The notes: generated by a model from the letters alone, not told the origin. A stretch of 64,000 nucleotides of DNA from Chryseobacterium culicis (GCF_900108365.1 NZ_FNWQ01000004.1:62001-126000); one strand, 5' to 3'. Numbered from the stretch's first letter, positions 18,048 to 28,095 are shown. Translations and numbers: made by a program.

Positions 18048-18602
18048 TTATGATTTTGAAAACCAGTTGAACTCCAGACATTCTCTGAGCTGCATACGGC
18101 TTCTCTGCAAAATCTTCCAAAGATTAGTCGTAGAAACATTCAATTCCTGACTTACTTCCGGCGCTTTTTTTTCTTCTATATAATACATTTTAAGCAGGAT
18201 CTTCCATTTAGCAGGCAGTTCCTCAATACATTCTTCCAATGTCTTGTTAAAATCTGCACTGTCTAAAAGCTCATCTTCTTCTCCGGATACATTCCAGTCA
18301 TTCAAAACGTCATTATGTCTCCATGAACCTGTCTCATCAAAAAAATGGTCAAGTCTGATATTGCTTTCAGCTTTATATTTTTTCCTGTAAAAATCTGCCA
18401 CTTTTCTGTTGAGAATAGCCATCAGCCAGGTTAGCGCCTGGCTTTTCCCTTCAAAAGAATCATAGGCTGAATAAGCAGCGAGAAAAACTTCCTGAACAAC
18501 ATCCTGTGCATCTTCCTTATTCGAAAGTATGTACAGCGCCCGTTTCAGGAGCGGTCCTGAATATTGTTCTATCCAGCTTTTCAGCTGTTCATCTTTTGTC
18601 AT
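18048..18602 (-). CDS. ECF-type RNA polymerase sigma factor
   Basis: The 184-residue sigma-70 family protein has region 2 (LKRALYILSNKEDAQDVVQEVFLAAYSAYDSF and LTWLMAILNRKVADFYRKK) and region 4 (LEECIEELPAKWKILLKMYYIEEKKAPEVSQELNVSTTNLWKILQRSRMQLRECL, in outline). It has no region 1.1 or 3, as expected for ECF factors. The zinc-finger protein downstream is its likely anti-sigma factor, and the msrAB/DUF417 pair lies beyond it. A regulon that includes these genes is an inference. Confidence 0.9.
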   Translation of the reverse strand: MTKDEQLKSWIEQYSGPLLKRALYILSNKEDAQDVVQEVFLAAYSAYDSFEGKSQALTWLMAILNRKVADFYRKKYKAESNIRLDHFFDETGSWRHNDVLNDWNVSGEEDELLDSADFNKTLEECIEELPAKWKILLKMYYIEEKKAPEVSQELNVSTTNLWKILQRSRMQLRECLEFNWFSKS

Positions 18603-18698
18603 AGGAAGTTTTTTTGTCTTAATTCAGATCACAACGAAGGTAGTAAGTTAAACGGAAATTGCAAAATCAGATAGATTATTATTAATTATAACCATCTC

Positions 18699-18731
18699 AA
18701 ACCTTACAGGTTTTGAAAACCTATAAGGTTT
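18699..18731. repeat. 16-bp near-perfect palindrome (REP-like element)
   Basis: AAACCTTACAGGTTTT (18699-18714) and AAAACCTATAAGGTTT (18716-18731) are reverse complements with one mismatch and a one-base centre. The arms themselves contain nested AAACCT/AGGTTT words. No T-tract follows and it lies between divergently transcribed genes, so it is not a simple terminator. I recall similar words scattered in Flavobacteriia intergenic regions, which suggests a dispersed REP-like repeat. Confidence 0.6.
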
Positions 18732-18865
18732 CATAAAAGAAATTAAAGAATGATCTGCCCTCCACTCCTCATTCAAAACATAGCATAAAATTATTACAAA
18801 TCGCCTAAAAATCTTAAATTTGCATCTTATCAAAATTTGATATTAAAAAAAGCAAAAGCAATACT

Positions 18866-21469
18866 ATGACATCACAACAGATACGTCAAAAATTTTTAGA
18901 TTATTTTAAAAGTAAGGAGCACTTGATCGTTCCTTCAGCTCCTATTGTGCTGAAAGACGACCCTACCCTTATGTTTTCCAACTCCGGCATGACGCAGTTC
19001 AAGGATTTCTTCCTTGGCTACAAAACACCTACCGCCCCTAGAATTGCAGATACCCAAAAGTGTCTTAGAGTTTCGGGGAAGCACAATGATCTGGATGATG
19101 TAGGTAGAGATACTTACCACCACACCATGTTTGAAATGTTAGGAAACTGGTCTTTCGGGGATTACTTCAAAAAAGAGGCTATTGCTTTTGCCTGGGAATT
19201 ACTGACCGAAGTATACGGAATTCCAAAAGAAAATTTATACGTAACAATTTTTGAAGGGGATGCTTCAGAAAATCTGGACAGAGACCAGGATGCATATGAC
19301 TTCTGGAAGTCTCATATTTCAGAAGACAGAATCATCAACGGAAATAAAAAAGATAACTTCTGGGAAATGGGTGAAAGCGGACCGTGCGGACCGTGTTCAG
19401 AAATACATATTGACCTGAGAACTCCTGAAGAAAAAGCGGCAGTTCCTGGAATTTCCCTCGTGAATCAGGATCACCCACAGGTAGTGGAAGTATGGAATCT
19501 GGTTTTCATGGAGTTCAACAGAAAGGCAGATAAGTCTCTAGAAAAGCTTCCAGCTCAGCACGTAGATACGGGAATGGGCTTTGAGCGTCTTTGTATGGCG
19601 CTTCAAGGGAAGTCTTCCAACTATGATACCGATGTTTTCACGCCGCTTATTGCTAAAGTTGAGGAACTTTCCGGTAAAAAATACACCGGAATCTTAGAAG
19701 ATGAAAAAGATATCGCGATCCGTGTTGTGGTAGACCACATCAGAGCGGTTTCTTTTGCTATTGCAGACGGACAGTTACCATCAAACGGAGGTGCCGGTTA
19801 TGTAATCAGAAGAATTTTAAGAAGAGGAATTTCTTATTCTTACCGATTCCTGGATATGAAAGAACCTTTCCTTTATAAACTGGTGGGTGTTCTGCAGGAG
19901 CAAATGGGAGCTTTCTTCCCAGAGCTTGAAAAACAGGGAAAACTGGTAGCTGAAGTGATCAAAAGTGAAGAAGATTCATTCTTAAAAACAATTGAAAACG
20001 GTCTGATCAGAGTAGAAAAGCTAATCCAGCAGACTATGGCAGATCATAAGAAAGTATTACCAAGTGAAGAAGTTTTCGAGTTGTATGATACTTATGGTTT
20101 CCCTGATGATTTAACAAGAATTATTGCTGAAGAAAAAGGATTAACGATTGATGAAGCTGGTTTCAAGGCTGAAATGGAGAAACAGAAACTTCGTTCAAAG
20201 GCAGATTCTGCTCAGAAAGTATATGACTGGGTTACTTTAGAAGAAAGAGATGAAAACTTTGTAGGATACGACCAGATTGAATCTGAAACCTATATTACAA
20301 GATACAGAAAAGTAGAAAATAAAGACGGAGAATTCTATCAGGTGGTATTAAGCAGCTCTCCTTTCTACCCTGAAGGAGGTGGACAGGTTGGTGACAAAGG
20401 GGTTCTTGAAAATGCTGTAGAAAGCTTCGAAGTACTGGAAACTAAAAAAGAAAACGGATTGATTATTTCATTGATCAACGGCCTTCCAAAAGATGCAGGC
20501 GCTGTTTTCTATGCTAAAGTAAATGCTTCCGAGAGAAAAAATTCCCAGGCTAACCACTCTGTAACTCACCTTCTGCATGAGGCTTTAAGAGATGTTTTAG
20601 GAACTCACGTAGAACAGAAAGGTTCTTATGTAGGTCCGGATTATCTTCGTTTCGACTTTTCTCATTTCAACAAAATGACAGAGGAAGAACTGGCATTAAT
20701 TGAAGAAAAAGTAAATAAAAAGATCAAAGAAAGTATTGCTTTACAGGAATTCAGAAATATTCCAATCCAGGAAGCTCTGGAAAAAGGAGCGATGGCTTTG
20801 TTTGGTGAAAAATATGGTGACAGTGTAAGAATGATCCAGTTCGGAAGTTCAAAAGAACTTTGCGGAGGAACTCACGTAAAAAATACCAGCGAAATCGGTC
20901 ATTTCAAGATCACTTCTGAAGGTTCTGCTGCTGCAGGAATCAGAAGAATTGAGGCTATTTCAGGAGACAAATCTGAGGAGTATTTCAACAATCTTGAAAA
21001 GCAGATCACTGAACTTTCTCAACTACTCAAGTCTAAAGATGTGGTAAGATCTATCGAAAAGCTTATCGAAGAAAATACATCATTGAAGGCTGAAGTAGAC
21101 GCTCTTAAAAAGGAAAAGGCAAAAGGAGAAATCGGAGAATGGAAGACGGCTTATGAGCAGAAAGGCAACAAGCAGCTTCTTGTAAAGAAAACCTCTCTGG
21201 ATGCAGGTTCTGTGAAAGATATTGTATTCCAGCTGAAGAGAGAAATTCCAACTTCGGTAACGATTATTCTTTCTGATGCGGACGGAAAACCAATGATTAC
21301 CGTTGGAGTTTCTGATGATCTTGCTGCAGAATATCAGGCCGGAGCTATCGTAAAAGATCTCGCTAAAGAAATCCAAGGCGGTGGTGGTGGAAATCCAGGC
21401 TTTGCAACAGCAGGTGGTAAAAACCTTGAAGGTTTAGAAAACGCTTACCAAAAAGCTTTGACTCTCTAA
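18866..21469 (+). CDS. alaS: alanyl-tRNA synthetase
   Basis: The 867-residue class II synthetase charges tRNA-Ala and edits Ser/Gly mischarging. The catalytic core starts at MTSQQIRQKFLDYFKSKEH, with PCGPCSEI in the middle. The editing domain carries HSVTH and CGGTH zinc ligands, and the C-Ala domain ends with the glycine-rich GGGGGNPGFATAGG. Length is normal. A -7 box, TAAATTTG, lies at 18815-18822, about 44 nt upstream of the start. No T-box or other leader was found. A long GC-rich terminator follows. Confidence 0.97.
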   Translation: MTSQQIRQKFLDYFKSKEHLIVPSAPIVLKDDPTLMFSNSGMTQFKDFFLGYKTPTAPRIADTQKCLRVSGKHNDLDDVGRDTYHHTMFEMLGNWSFGDYFKKEAIAFAWELLTEVYGIPKENLYVTIFEGDASENLDRDQDAYDFWKSHISEDRIINGNKKDNFWEMGESGPCGPCSEIHIDLRTPEEKAAVPGISLVNQDHPQVVEVWNLVFMEFNRKADKSLEKLPAQHVDTGMGFERLCMALQGKSSNYDTDVFTPLIAKVEELSGKKYTGILEDEKDIAIRVVVDHIRAVSFAIADGQLPSNGGAGYVIRRILRRGISYSYRFLDMKEPFLYKLVGVLQEQMGAFFPELEKQGKLVAEVIKSEEDSFLKTIENGLIRVEKLIQQTMADHKKVLPSEEVFELYDTYGFPDDLTRIIAEEKGLTIDEAGFKAEMEKQKLRSKADSAQKVYDWVTLEERDENFVGYDQIESETYITRYRKVENKDGEFYQVVLSSSPFYPEGGGQVGDKGVLENAVESFEVLETKKENGLIISLINGLPKDAGAVFYAKVNASERKNSQANHSVTHLLHEALRDVLGTHVEQKGSYVGPDYLRFDFSHFNKMTEEELALIEEKVNKKIKESIALQEFRNIPIQEALEKGAMALFGEKYGDSVRMIQFGSSKELCGGTHVKNTSEIGHFKITSEGSAAAGIRRIEAISGDKSEEYFNNLEKQITELSQLLKSKDVVRSIEKLIEENTSLKAEVDALKKEKAKGEIGEWKTAYEQKGNKQLLVKKTSLDAGSVKDIVFQLKREIPTSVTIILSDADGKPMITVGVSDDLAAEYQAGAIVKDLAKEIQGGGGGNPGFATAGGKNLEGLENAYQKALTL

Positions 21470-21494
21470 AATAGAAACATCTATTATAAATTTT

Positions 21495-21536
21495 AGCCCC
21501 GGCTGTCTCGATTACGAGACAGCCGGGGCTTGTTTT
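21495..21536 (+). terminator. long alaS terminator; rest of the 21470-21799 gap
   Basis: AGCCCCGGCTGTCTCG (21495-21510) and CGAGACAGCCGGGGCT (21515-21530) form a perfect 16-bp stem with loop ATTA, then TGTTTTT. It is unusually GC-rich for this AT-rich genome. The rest of the gap shows no gene; TAGTTTTG at 21763-21770 is a likely -7 box for the next gene. Confidence 0.9.
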
Positions 21537-21799
21537 TGCTGTATGTCATAGTTTTTTTAACGCAAAGTCTTCCTTTATAATACCTCATATTAAAAAGAGC
21601 AAAGAAAGGAATCAACTTTTGCGTTTAATCCTTATTGCGAACGTTTTCATCAAAGTCGCTTTATTTATATCCGTTCTAATTATTGACTTTATCTTAACAA
21701 ATCATCACATAATCTTAAACTATTTGTTTTGTCCTCGTAAAACTTAGTTAACAATAGACCTTTAGTTTTGCCATAATCGAAATTCAAAAAAATATAATT

Positions 21800-23278
21800 A
21801 TGAAAATTAACCAGACTATTGGAGCTCTGTTCCTTGCAGCCCTTGTTTTTCAGGGTTGTAATGATGACAATAACGGGGATTCCAATACCCCTGTCAATGA
21901 CAAAATCAAGATTGAGAATTTTTCTAAAGAATCGGCTTTCGTTTTTGGAATGCCAGGTTTTGAAAATTTAAATATTACGACCCTTATTTCCAGTTCAGAT
22001 GTTCTTCCGGGATCGCCCGATTTCGTTTTCGGGGGTCAGCCGGACGGAATGGGGATTATGAAAGATCCTAACTCAGACGGGTATCTGATGATCACCAACC
22101 ACGAGATCAAACAATCGGTATCCAGAGTGTATTTAGATAAAACTTTTAAGCCTGTAAAAGGAGAATATATCTTAAACGGAACCGGAGGAATGACAAGACT
22201 GTGTTCTGCAACTTTGGCTACTCCGGAAATCCATGGCTTCAGTGCATTTCTTACTGCCGGAGAATCAGGGGAAGAAAGTATGGTTCATGCTCTTAATCCG
22301 CTGGCGCCAGCCTCTCAGGCATCCGATAAAACGAGAGTAAAGCCAGCTTTAGGAAAGGCTTCTATGGAAAACGCTGTTCCGCTTCCTAAAGATGTTTCTA
22401 ACGGAAAATCTTATATCATTATTGGCGAAGACCAGTCTTATTCTTCTTCCCACCAGTCTGCGGGACAGCTGATCATGTACGTAGCCGATACACAGGGAGA
22501 TCTTGATAACGGTAAGTTATATTCTTTAAAAAGAACCAACAACAATTATACTGAAACGGATATGACGAAAGGAAGCAGCTACGATGTAGAATTCGTAGAA
22601 ATTCCGAACGCTAAAAATCTTACAGGAGCTCAGATCAACCAAAAAAATATTGATAATAACGCCATCCGCTTTTCAAGAGTGGAAGATGTAGATTACAGAA
22701 AAGGTTCAGGAAAAGGAAGAGAAATCTACTTTACCGCTACCGGAGAATCTTCTGACGGTGTGAATCCAAAAGCCGGATTAACAATGTGGGGAAGAGTATA
22801 CAAACTTGTTCTGAACGCCAATAATATGCTGACAGGAAAACTGGAAGTGGTAGCTGAAGGAGATTCTAATCCAGGAAACAATCTTATCAACCCTGATAAC
22901 TTATGTGTAACTGAAAACTACGTATACATTCAGGAAGACGGTGATTCCTATTATAAAAATGCCAAGCATGATTCTTACATCTGGCAGCTGAATATTGCCA
23001 CAAAACAGTACAAACCATGGTTAAACATGAAACATAACAGAAATGATTCTGCATGGCAGACGGCTTACAACCAATCCGGAGATCTTCAGAAATTCGGTTC
23101 ATGGGAATTCGGGGCAATGGTTGATATCTCAGACATCATTGGAATTCCTAATACATTTGCTGTGAATATTCATTCTCACACATGGCAGCTTGATAAATTC
23201 AAAAACCCTGACGGTTCCGGCATCAACACCAATAAAGAAGGTGGGCAGACCGTCATTATCAGAAACGTAGAAAAATAG
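21800..23278 (+). CDS. PhoX-like phosphatase lipoprotein (DUF839 family)
   Basis: The 492-residue protein has a lipoprotein signal with lipobox FQGC. It shows the PhoX/DUF839 beta-propeller pattern: DGMGIMKDPNSDGYLMITNHE, SRVEDVDYR, NPDNLCVTENYVYIQED and FGSWEFGAMVDIS. PhoX enzymes are calcium/iron-dependent alkaline phosphatases that release phosphate from organic esters. The arrangement of acidic ligands is compatible, but DUF839 also contains proteins of unknown activity. A di-heme peroxidase gene follows after 65 bp on the same strand and is probably co-transcribed. Confidence 0.8.
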   Translation: MKINQTIGALFLAALVFQGCNDDNNGDSNTPVNDKIKIENFSKESAFVFGMPGFENLNITTLISSSDVLPGSPDFVFGGQPDGMGIMKDPNSDGYLMITNHEIKQSVSRVYLDKTFKPVKGEYILNGTGGMTRLCSATLATPEIHGFSAFLTAGESGEESMVHALNPLAPASQASDKTRVKPALGKASMENAVPLPKDVSNGKSYIIIGEDQSYSSSHQSAGQLIMYVADTQGDLDNGKLYSLKRTNNNYTETDMTKGSSYDVEFVEIPNAKNLTGAQINQKNIDNNAIRFSRVEDVDYRKGSGKGREIYFTATGESSDGVNPKAGLTMWGRVYKLVLNANNMLTGKLEVVAEGDSNPGNNLINPDNLCVTENYVYIQEDGDSYYKNAKHDSYIWQLNIATKQYKPWLNMKHNRNDSAWQTAYNQSGDLQKFGSWEFGAMVDISDIIGIPNTFAVNIHSHTWQLDKFKNPDGSGINTNKEGGQTVIIRNVEK

Positions 23279-23343
23279 TTTTAATTCCTTCATATCAAAT
23301 TAAAGTATCAATAGAAAATATCTGTTGATACTTTTTCATACCT

Positions 23344-25158
23344 ATGAATAAGCTTTCAAAATACCCGATACTCCTTTTCCTGTACTGTGCAGCAGCGCTT
23401 TTCACACTCTACTACTGTAAAAACGATAAACAGCAGCCCGTGTACGAAGATCTTGGTTCTGTAAAAAACAGAATTATCAAAACCAATACTGATTTTGAAA
23501 AAAAAATCCATGAACTGAAAACACTGGTTTCTAAAAATACTGATGAAAAACTACTTCAGAAAAAATTTCAGGACATCAGAAAAACCTATAAAAAAATGGA
23601 ATGGGCTGTAGAATATTTCCTGCCCCACTCCGCAAGGTTGATCAACGGGCCGGCGCTTCCCGAAATAGAAATGGATGAGCATACAGAAATAGAGCCCGAA
23701 GGACTTCAGGTCTTAGAAGAAATGCTCTACCCTTACGATAAAGATAATAAAGAGGAAGTGATCAGAATGCTCAGTAAACTTATCAATAAAAGTAACACCA
23801 TAAAAACTAATTTTCAGGTTATCACCATCAGTAAAGATCAGGTTTTTGATGCCTTGAGGCAGGAAGCTTTCAGAATTTCCAGCCTGGGAATTTCAGGTTT
23901 TGACACTCCGGTTTCGGGAACCTTTTTGCAGGAAATGCCTTTTTCCCTGGAAGGAATAAAAGAAACTCTGCAACAAATCTCCACTCGCCGGTCAAAAGAT
24001 AAAGCTTTAAAAAATATTGTTGCAGAAATCAATTCTGCCACTGAAGTTCTGAAGAAAAACACAGACAAAAATACATTTGATTACGTCAATTTTATTCCGG
24101 ATCATCTGAATAAGATCACGGCAATGATGCTGGATTTTAAGAAACAGGAAAAGATTCCGGATGTAGACGTAACGACTGCCTTACACAAAAATGCAGCAAC
24201 TTTTTTCAGTAAAAATGCTTTTAATCCCAACGCCTTCACTCCCGGAAAAGAATATTCATATTCGGAAGAAAAGGCAGCATTAGGACATCAGCTTTTTAAT
24301 GACAATCTTCTATCTGACAACAATAACCGAAGCTGTGCAACCTGTCATATTCCCGAAAAAGCTTTTACGGACGGACTTGCCAAAGCCATATCTCTTAAAA
24401 ATTCTGAACTGGCAAGAAATACACCTTCACTCAACTATGCAGGTTATCAGCACGGTCAGTTTTGGGATATGAGAAAAGACGATCTGGAGGGGCAAAGCTC
24501 AGATGTCATTTCCAATAAAGAAGAAATGCATGGTGACCTGAATGTGATTCTTAACAAAATCAATCAGGATAAAAATTATCAGGCTGCATTCAAAAAAATT
24601 TATCATTCTCAAAAAACTGAGGTGTGGCAGCTGCAAAATGTACTGGCAAGCTATATCCGTTCTCTTGCAAAATTCAATTCAGGTTTTGACGAATATATGA
24701 GGGGAAATAAAGCGGCAATGACGGAAAGTCAAAAGCGCGGTTTTAATCTTTTTGTCGGGAAAGCGCAGTGTGCAATCTGCCACTTCATTCCTCTGTTCAA
24801 CGGTACCGTTCCTCCTGATTTCAAAAAAACTGAGCAGGAAATATTGGGTGTGGCTACAAACGCAGATAACAAAATGTTTGACCATGATCCGGGAAGAGGA
24901 AAGTTTCATGAAACGGTTGCTTCGTTACAGCACTCCTTCAAAACTCCTACTCTCCGAAACATTCACAAAACCGCACCATATATGCACAATGGAGGATACA
25001 AAACATTGAAGGAAGTGATGAATTTCTACAACAAAGGCGGAGGAAAAGCTTTTGGATTTAAAGTAGAAAACCAGACCCTTTCTGACGCGCCTTTACAGCT
25101 TACCGATAAGGAAACAGATGATATTATTGATTTTATGAAAGCCCTGAATGATCAGTAA
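23344..25158 (+). CDS. di-heme cytochrome c peroxidase (MauG/CcpA family) with helical N-terminal domain
   Basis: The 604-residue protein has an N-terminal export signal with a lipobox-like LYYC. Residues about 35-285 form a charged helical domain, perhaps imelysin-like. From about residue 300 there is a bacterial di-heme peroxidase: heme-binding CATCH at 331-335 and CAICH at 476-480, GKEYSYSEEKAALGHQLFND, and TPTLRNIHKTAPYMHNG near the C-terminus. The family reduces H2O2 or modifies proteins in the periplasm. The N-terminal extension makes it nearly twice the length of simple CcpA proteins. Pairing with the PhoX-like gene is noted but not explained. Confidence 0.88.
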   Translation: MNKLSKYPILLFLYCAAALFTLYYCKNDKQQPVYEDLGSVKNRIIKTNTDFEKKIHELKTLVSKNTDEKLLQKKFQDIRKTYKKMEWAVEYFLPHSARLINGPALPEIEMDEHTEIEPEGLQVLEEMLYPYDKDNKEEVIRMLSKLINKSNTIKTNFQVITISKDQVFDALRQEAFRISSLGISGFDTPVSGTFLQEMPFSLEGIKETLQQISTRRSKDKALKNIVAEINSATEVLKKNTDKNTFDYVNFIPDHLNKITAMMLDFKKQEKIPDVDVTTALHKNAATFFSKNAFNPNAFTPGKEYSYSEEKAALGHQLFNDNLLSDNNNRSCATCHIPEKAFTDGLAKAISLKNSELARNTPSLNYAGYQHGQFWDMRKDDLEGQSSDVISNKEEMHGDLNVILNKINQDKNYQAAFKKIYHSQKTEVWQLQNVLASYIRSLAKFNSGFDEYMRGNKAAMTESQKRGFNLFVGKAQCAICHFIPLFNGTVPPDFKKTEQEILGVATNADNKMFDHDPGRGKFHETVASLQHSFKTPTLRNIHKTAPYMHNGGYKTLKEVMNFYNKGGGKAFGFKVENQTLSDAPLQLTDKETDDIIDFMKALNDQ

Positions 25159-25178
25159 TTCATTTTAAAACAAAAATT

Positions 25179-25216
25179 AAAACTCCTGAAAATAATTTAT
25201 CCGGGAGTTTTTTTAT
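25179..25216 (+). terminator. terminator after the peroxidase gene
   Basis: AAAACTCC (25179-25186) pairs with GGAGTTTT (25204-25211) and is followed by T residues. It lies 20 nt after the stop codon. Confidence 0.75.
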
Positions 25217-25376
25217 TGGAAATTTACCGGAAAAACAGAAAGACTATCTAAGTGAATTGCCTATCGGTTTTTATGGACAGAACATCCATGAAAATATTAG
25301 ATTAAATCAATGTTATACTGTGTTAAAAACTTTTTTACAACAATAAATATTATTAATTTTGACCTAGTTTTTTTAC

Positions 25377-27776
25377 ATGAAAAGGGTATTACTGTTATTA
25401 TTTTTTCTGCTCAGTTTTTTGGGGTATTCACAATTAAAAATTAAAGTTGTGGATGACGCCAGTCAAAAACCTGTTTTCAACGCGAAAATATCATGCGGCA
25501 ATGCAATTATTGGTTATACGGATCAGCAGGGTATTCTTGAATTCGAAACCGGCTGCAAAGACATTGATATTGATGCCGATTCTTACCAGAAAGAAAACAT
25601 TAATGTGGAAAGCAGTATGGAAGTTTCCCTGATCAGAAAATCCTCAAAAACTACCGATATTGAAACGGTAGTGATTGAAGATAAAAGTGATCCAAGAGCT
25701 CTGGAAATTCTGAGAAAAGTAAATAAACTCTTCAAAGAAAACTCACCGAAAAGCTTAGGGTCATATTCTTATAAATCTTACGAAAAAATATCTCTGGATA
25801 TTGATGAAGACAGCCTTTCCCAGTTTAATCAGTATTTCAATGATCTTAATATCTTCAAGAAAAAAAGAGAAAAAGACTCGCTGAATAACATTAACGCCAG
25901 AAAAATATTTTCAAAAAGCAAACTTTTTCTTTGGGAGAGAGCGCAAGAATTTTTATACTCCAAAAAATATGGGGAAAAGATCAATATTCTGGACAACAGA
26001 ATCTCCGGCCTGAAGCAGCCTATCTATGAGATGATCGCTCTTCAGCAGAGTAACAGGGATGTTGTGCCGGAACAGATAAAACCGGAAAACAGAGGACTGT
26101 ACAGATTCTTCCTTTCAGACACTGTCACCCTTGACGGGAGAAAAAACTTCGTTATCCGTTTCCGTGAAGTGAATTATAAAAAACCGGACAGAAAAAGAAA
26201 GTACAACGGTGCCATTTATATAGATACCGAAACTTACGGACTCAAAAAAATTGAGAATTTCAGTAAAAATAAAAATGACGGAATTATCACCAGTACCTGG
26301 GTATTTTATCATAACAAATGGTTCCTTGCCCACGAAAAAGCCAAGCTTAAAATGGGTAAAATGGCTATGGATGATAAAGCCCATCCAGACGATAAGAAAG
26401 ACAAAAGAAGCTTTGGCACTTATGCTTTTCTGACCTCAAAATATTTTGATTTTGAAGCTCCTATTGAAGAAAACGCAAAAGATTTCAAGGGCTATACTTT
26501 CTCCGTAAAAAATATTGACGGCCATTCTCTGGATCAGTACAGAACAGATCCTCTTACCGAAAGGGAACAAAATACCTATAAAACCATCGACAGTTTAGGT
26601 AAAAAATATAAAATTGATACCAAAGCCCAGATTTTATCGGGATTACTGAACGGACAGATCCGGGTAGGTTCTGTAGATTTTGCAGTAGATGAAATTGTCA
26701 ATTATAACTCCTACGAAGGGTTCAGATTAGGTCTAAAAGCCAAGCTCAATGAAAACTTCAACCCTTATTTTTCACCGGACTACTATTTTGCGTATGGGGT
26801 AAAAGACAGAAAATGGAAGTACGGAATGGGGCTGGATATGAAGACCACCCTGGAGAAAAACTCATTTTTCAGATTTGAGGTGTATGATGATGTGACGGCC
26901 TCAGGAGAATTCAACCGAAAGCTCTGGAATTTCAAGATGAGAATGATGAATTTCGGGAATAATTTAAATAATGACCGGTACTTTCACTTCAGAGGAATGT
27001 CATTATCTTACCTGAACGATGTTACCAACGGACTTACCGTTGCCCTTGCCGTAAGAAGAAATACGGAAGAGGCTGAGTTCGATTATCAGTTCAGAGACCG
27101 GGGAACATCCTACCGAAATTTTAATACGCTTTTCACCCTAAAATATTCTCCTAATTCCACGAACATTATGACGCCGCAGGGGAAATCTCTGATTGATCAG
27201 AAATACCCTGAGCTCTATTTTAATTACGAGCAGAGTTACAAAATATTGCAGGGAGACTTTAATTATTCACGTTTTGATGCCCTTTTTGTTCATAATTTTA
27301 AAACCCCTATCGGGACTACAGGCTTCCGTCTGTATGGAGGTCTTGTTCTGGGCGGAGCTCCTATCTGGAAGAACTTTACGATGAACGGGCTGGCCTCTCC
27401 GGGCAAAGACTTTAATTTTAACCTTACTTCTTACCTTGGTTTTGCAACGCTGGAAGGAGGAAAATACTATAATGACAGATTCGTAGCATACTACTTTACA
27501 CACAAACTTCCATGGTATTTAAAGAGTTTCGGACACAATATTTCCAGCTTTGATTTTGTTCTGAGAGGAACCATCGGAGATATGAAACATCCTGAATACC
27601 ACCAGTTTAAATTCAGAAAGCTGGACCATCTTTATCAGGAAGTGGGTGTGGAATGGAATAATTTTCTTTCGAGCTATTTCAATCTTGGACTGTTCTACAG
27701 AGTAGGCTATTACGCAACACCACATTTCAAAGAAAATTTTGCCATCCAGTTTAAGCTTAAGTTTCTTGAGTTTTAA
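25377..27776 (+). CDS. DUF5686 / carboxypeptidase-regulatory-domain outer-membrane protein
   Basis: The 799-residue protein has a signal peptide (MKRVLLLLFFLLSFLGYSQ). A carboxypeptidase D-regulatory-like beta-sandwich follows (KIKVVDDASQKPVFNAKI, ITDQQGILEF-type pattern), then a long DUF5686 region. The C-terminal half alternates polar and aromatic residues and ends in QFKLKFLEF, a pattern expected of an outer-membrane beta-barrel with a C-terminal Phe. The family is widespread in Bacteroidota and of unknown function. A -7 box, TAATTTTG, is at 25354-25361, 16 nt before the start codon. Confidence 0.85.
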   Translation: MKRVLLLLFFLLSFLGYSQLKIKVVDDASQKPVFNAKISCGNAIIGYTDQQGILEFETGCKDIDIDADSYQKENINVESSMEVSLIRKSSKTTDIETVVIEDKSDPRALEILRKVNKLFKENSPKSLGSYSYKSYEKISLDIDEDSLSQFNQYFNDLNIFKKKREKDSLNNINARKIFSKSKLFLWERAQEFLYSKKYGEKINILDNRISGLKQPIYEMIALQQSNRDVVPEQIKPENRGLYRFFLSDTVTLDGRKNFVIRFREVNYKKPDRKRKYNGAIYIDTETYGLKKIENFSKNKNDGIITSTWVFYHNKWFLAHEKAKLKMGKMAMDDKAHPDDKKDKRSFGTYAFLTSKYFDFEAPIEENAKDFKGYTFSVKNIDGHSLDQYRTDPLTEREQNTYKTIDSLGKKYKIDTKAQILSGLLNGQIRVGSVDFAVDEIVNYNSYEGFRLGLKAKLNENFNPYFSPDYYFAYGVKDRKWKYGMGLDMKTTLEKNSFFRFEVYDDVTASGEFNRKLWNFKMRMMNFGNNLNNDRYFHFRGMSLSYLNDVTNGLTVALAVRRNTEEAEFDYQFRDRGTSYRNFNTLFTLKYSPNSTNIMTPQGKSLIDQKYPELYFNYEQSYKILQGDFNYSRFDALFVHNFKTPIGTTGFRLYGGLVLGGAPIWKNFTMNGLASPGKDFNFNLTSYLGFATLEGGKYYNDRFVAYYFTHKLPWYLKSFGHNISSFDFVLRGTIGDMKHPEYHQFKFRKLDHLYQEVGVEWNNFLSSYFNLGLFYRVGYYATPHFKENFAIQFKLKFLEF

Positions 27777-27850
27777 TACTCCGGGAAGTACAAAATCTTT
27801 ATTTTTGAATCAGAATTCAGAAATATTCAACGATAATATATAAAAAGAAC

Positions 27851-28087
27851 ATGCAGAAAATCGAAATCAAAGCAGAACAGTTTTTTGAATTATTAAAATT
27901 AAAAGACACTCCGATGTGGGAGATTTTCTCACAGATGATTGATGGAAATGAAAAGGAAATTATCTTTTTAGACCAGGAAGACAAAATTCTTTTTACTTAT
28001 ATTTTACCTTCTACACAGGAAAAACTGGAGGAGGACAGAAAAGAGTTTTCAAAACAGTTTTCAGAAAAATTAGCTCACTTTAACTAA
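27851..28087 (+). CDS. small conserved hypothetical protein
   Basis: I cannot assign this 78-residue acidic protein to a named family. It has no signal or membrane segment. Its pattern (IEIKAEQFFELLKLKD, IDGNEKEIIFLDQEDKILFTYIL, then a charged helix) suggests a small mixed alpha/beta domain. A -7 box, TATTTTTG, lies at 27800-27807. It starts 8 bp before the M28 peptidase gene and is probably co-transcribed with it. Confidence 0.6.
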   Translation: MQKIEIKAEQFFELLKLKDTPMWEIFSQMIDGNEKEIIFLDQEDKILFTYILPSTQEKLEEDRKEFSKQFSEKLAHFN

Positions 28088-28095
28088 GCGTTCTT

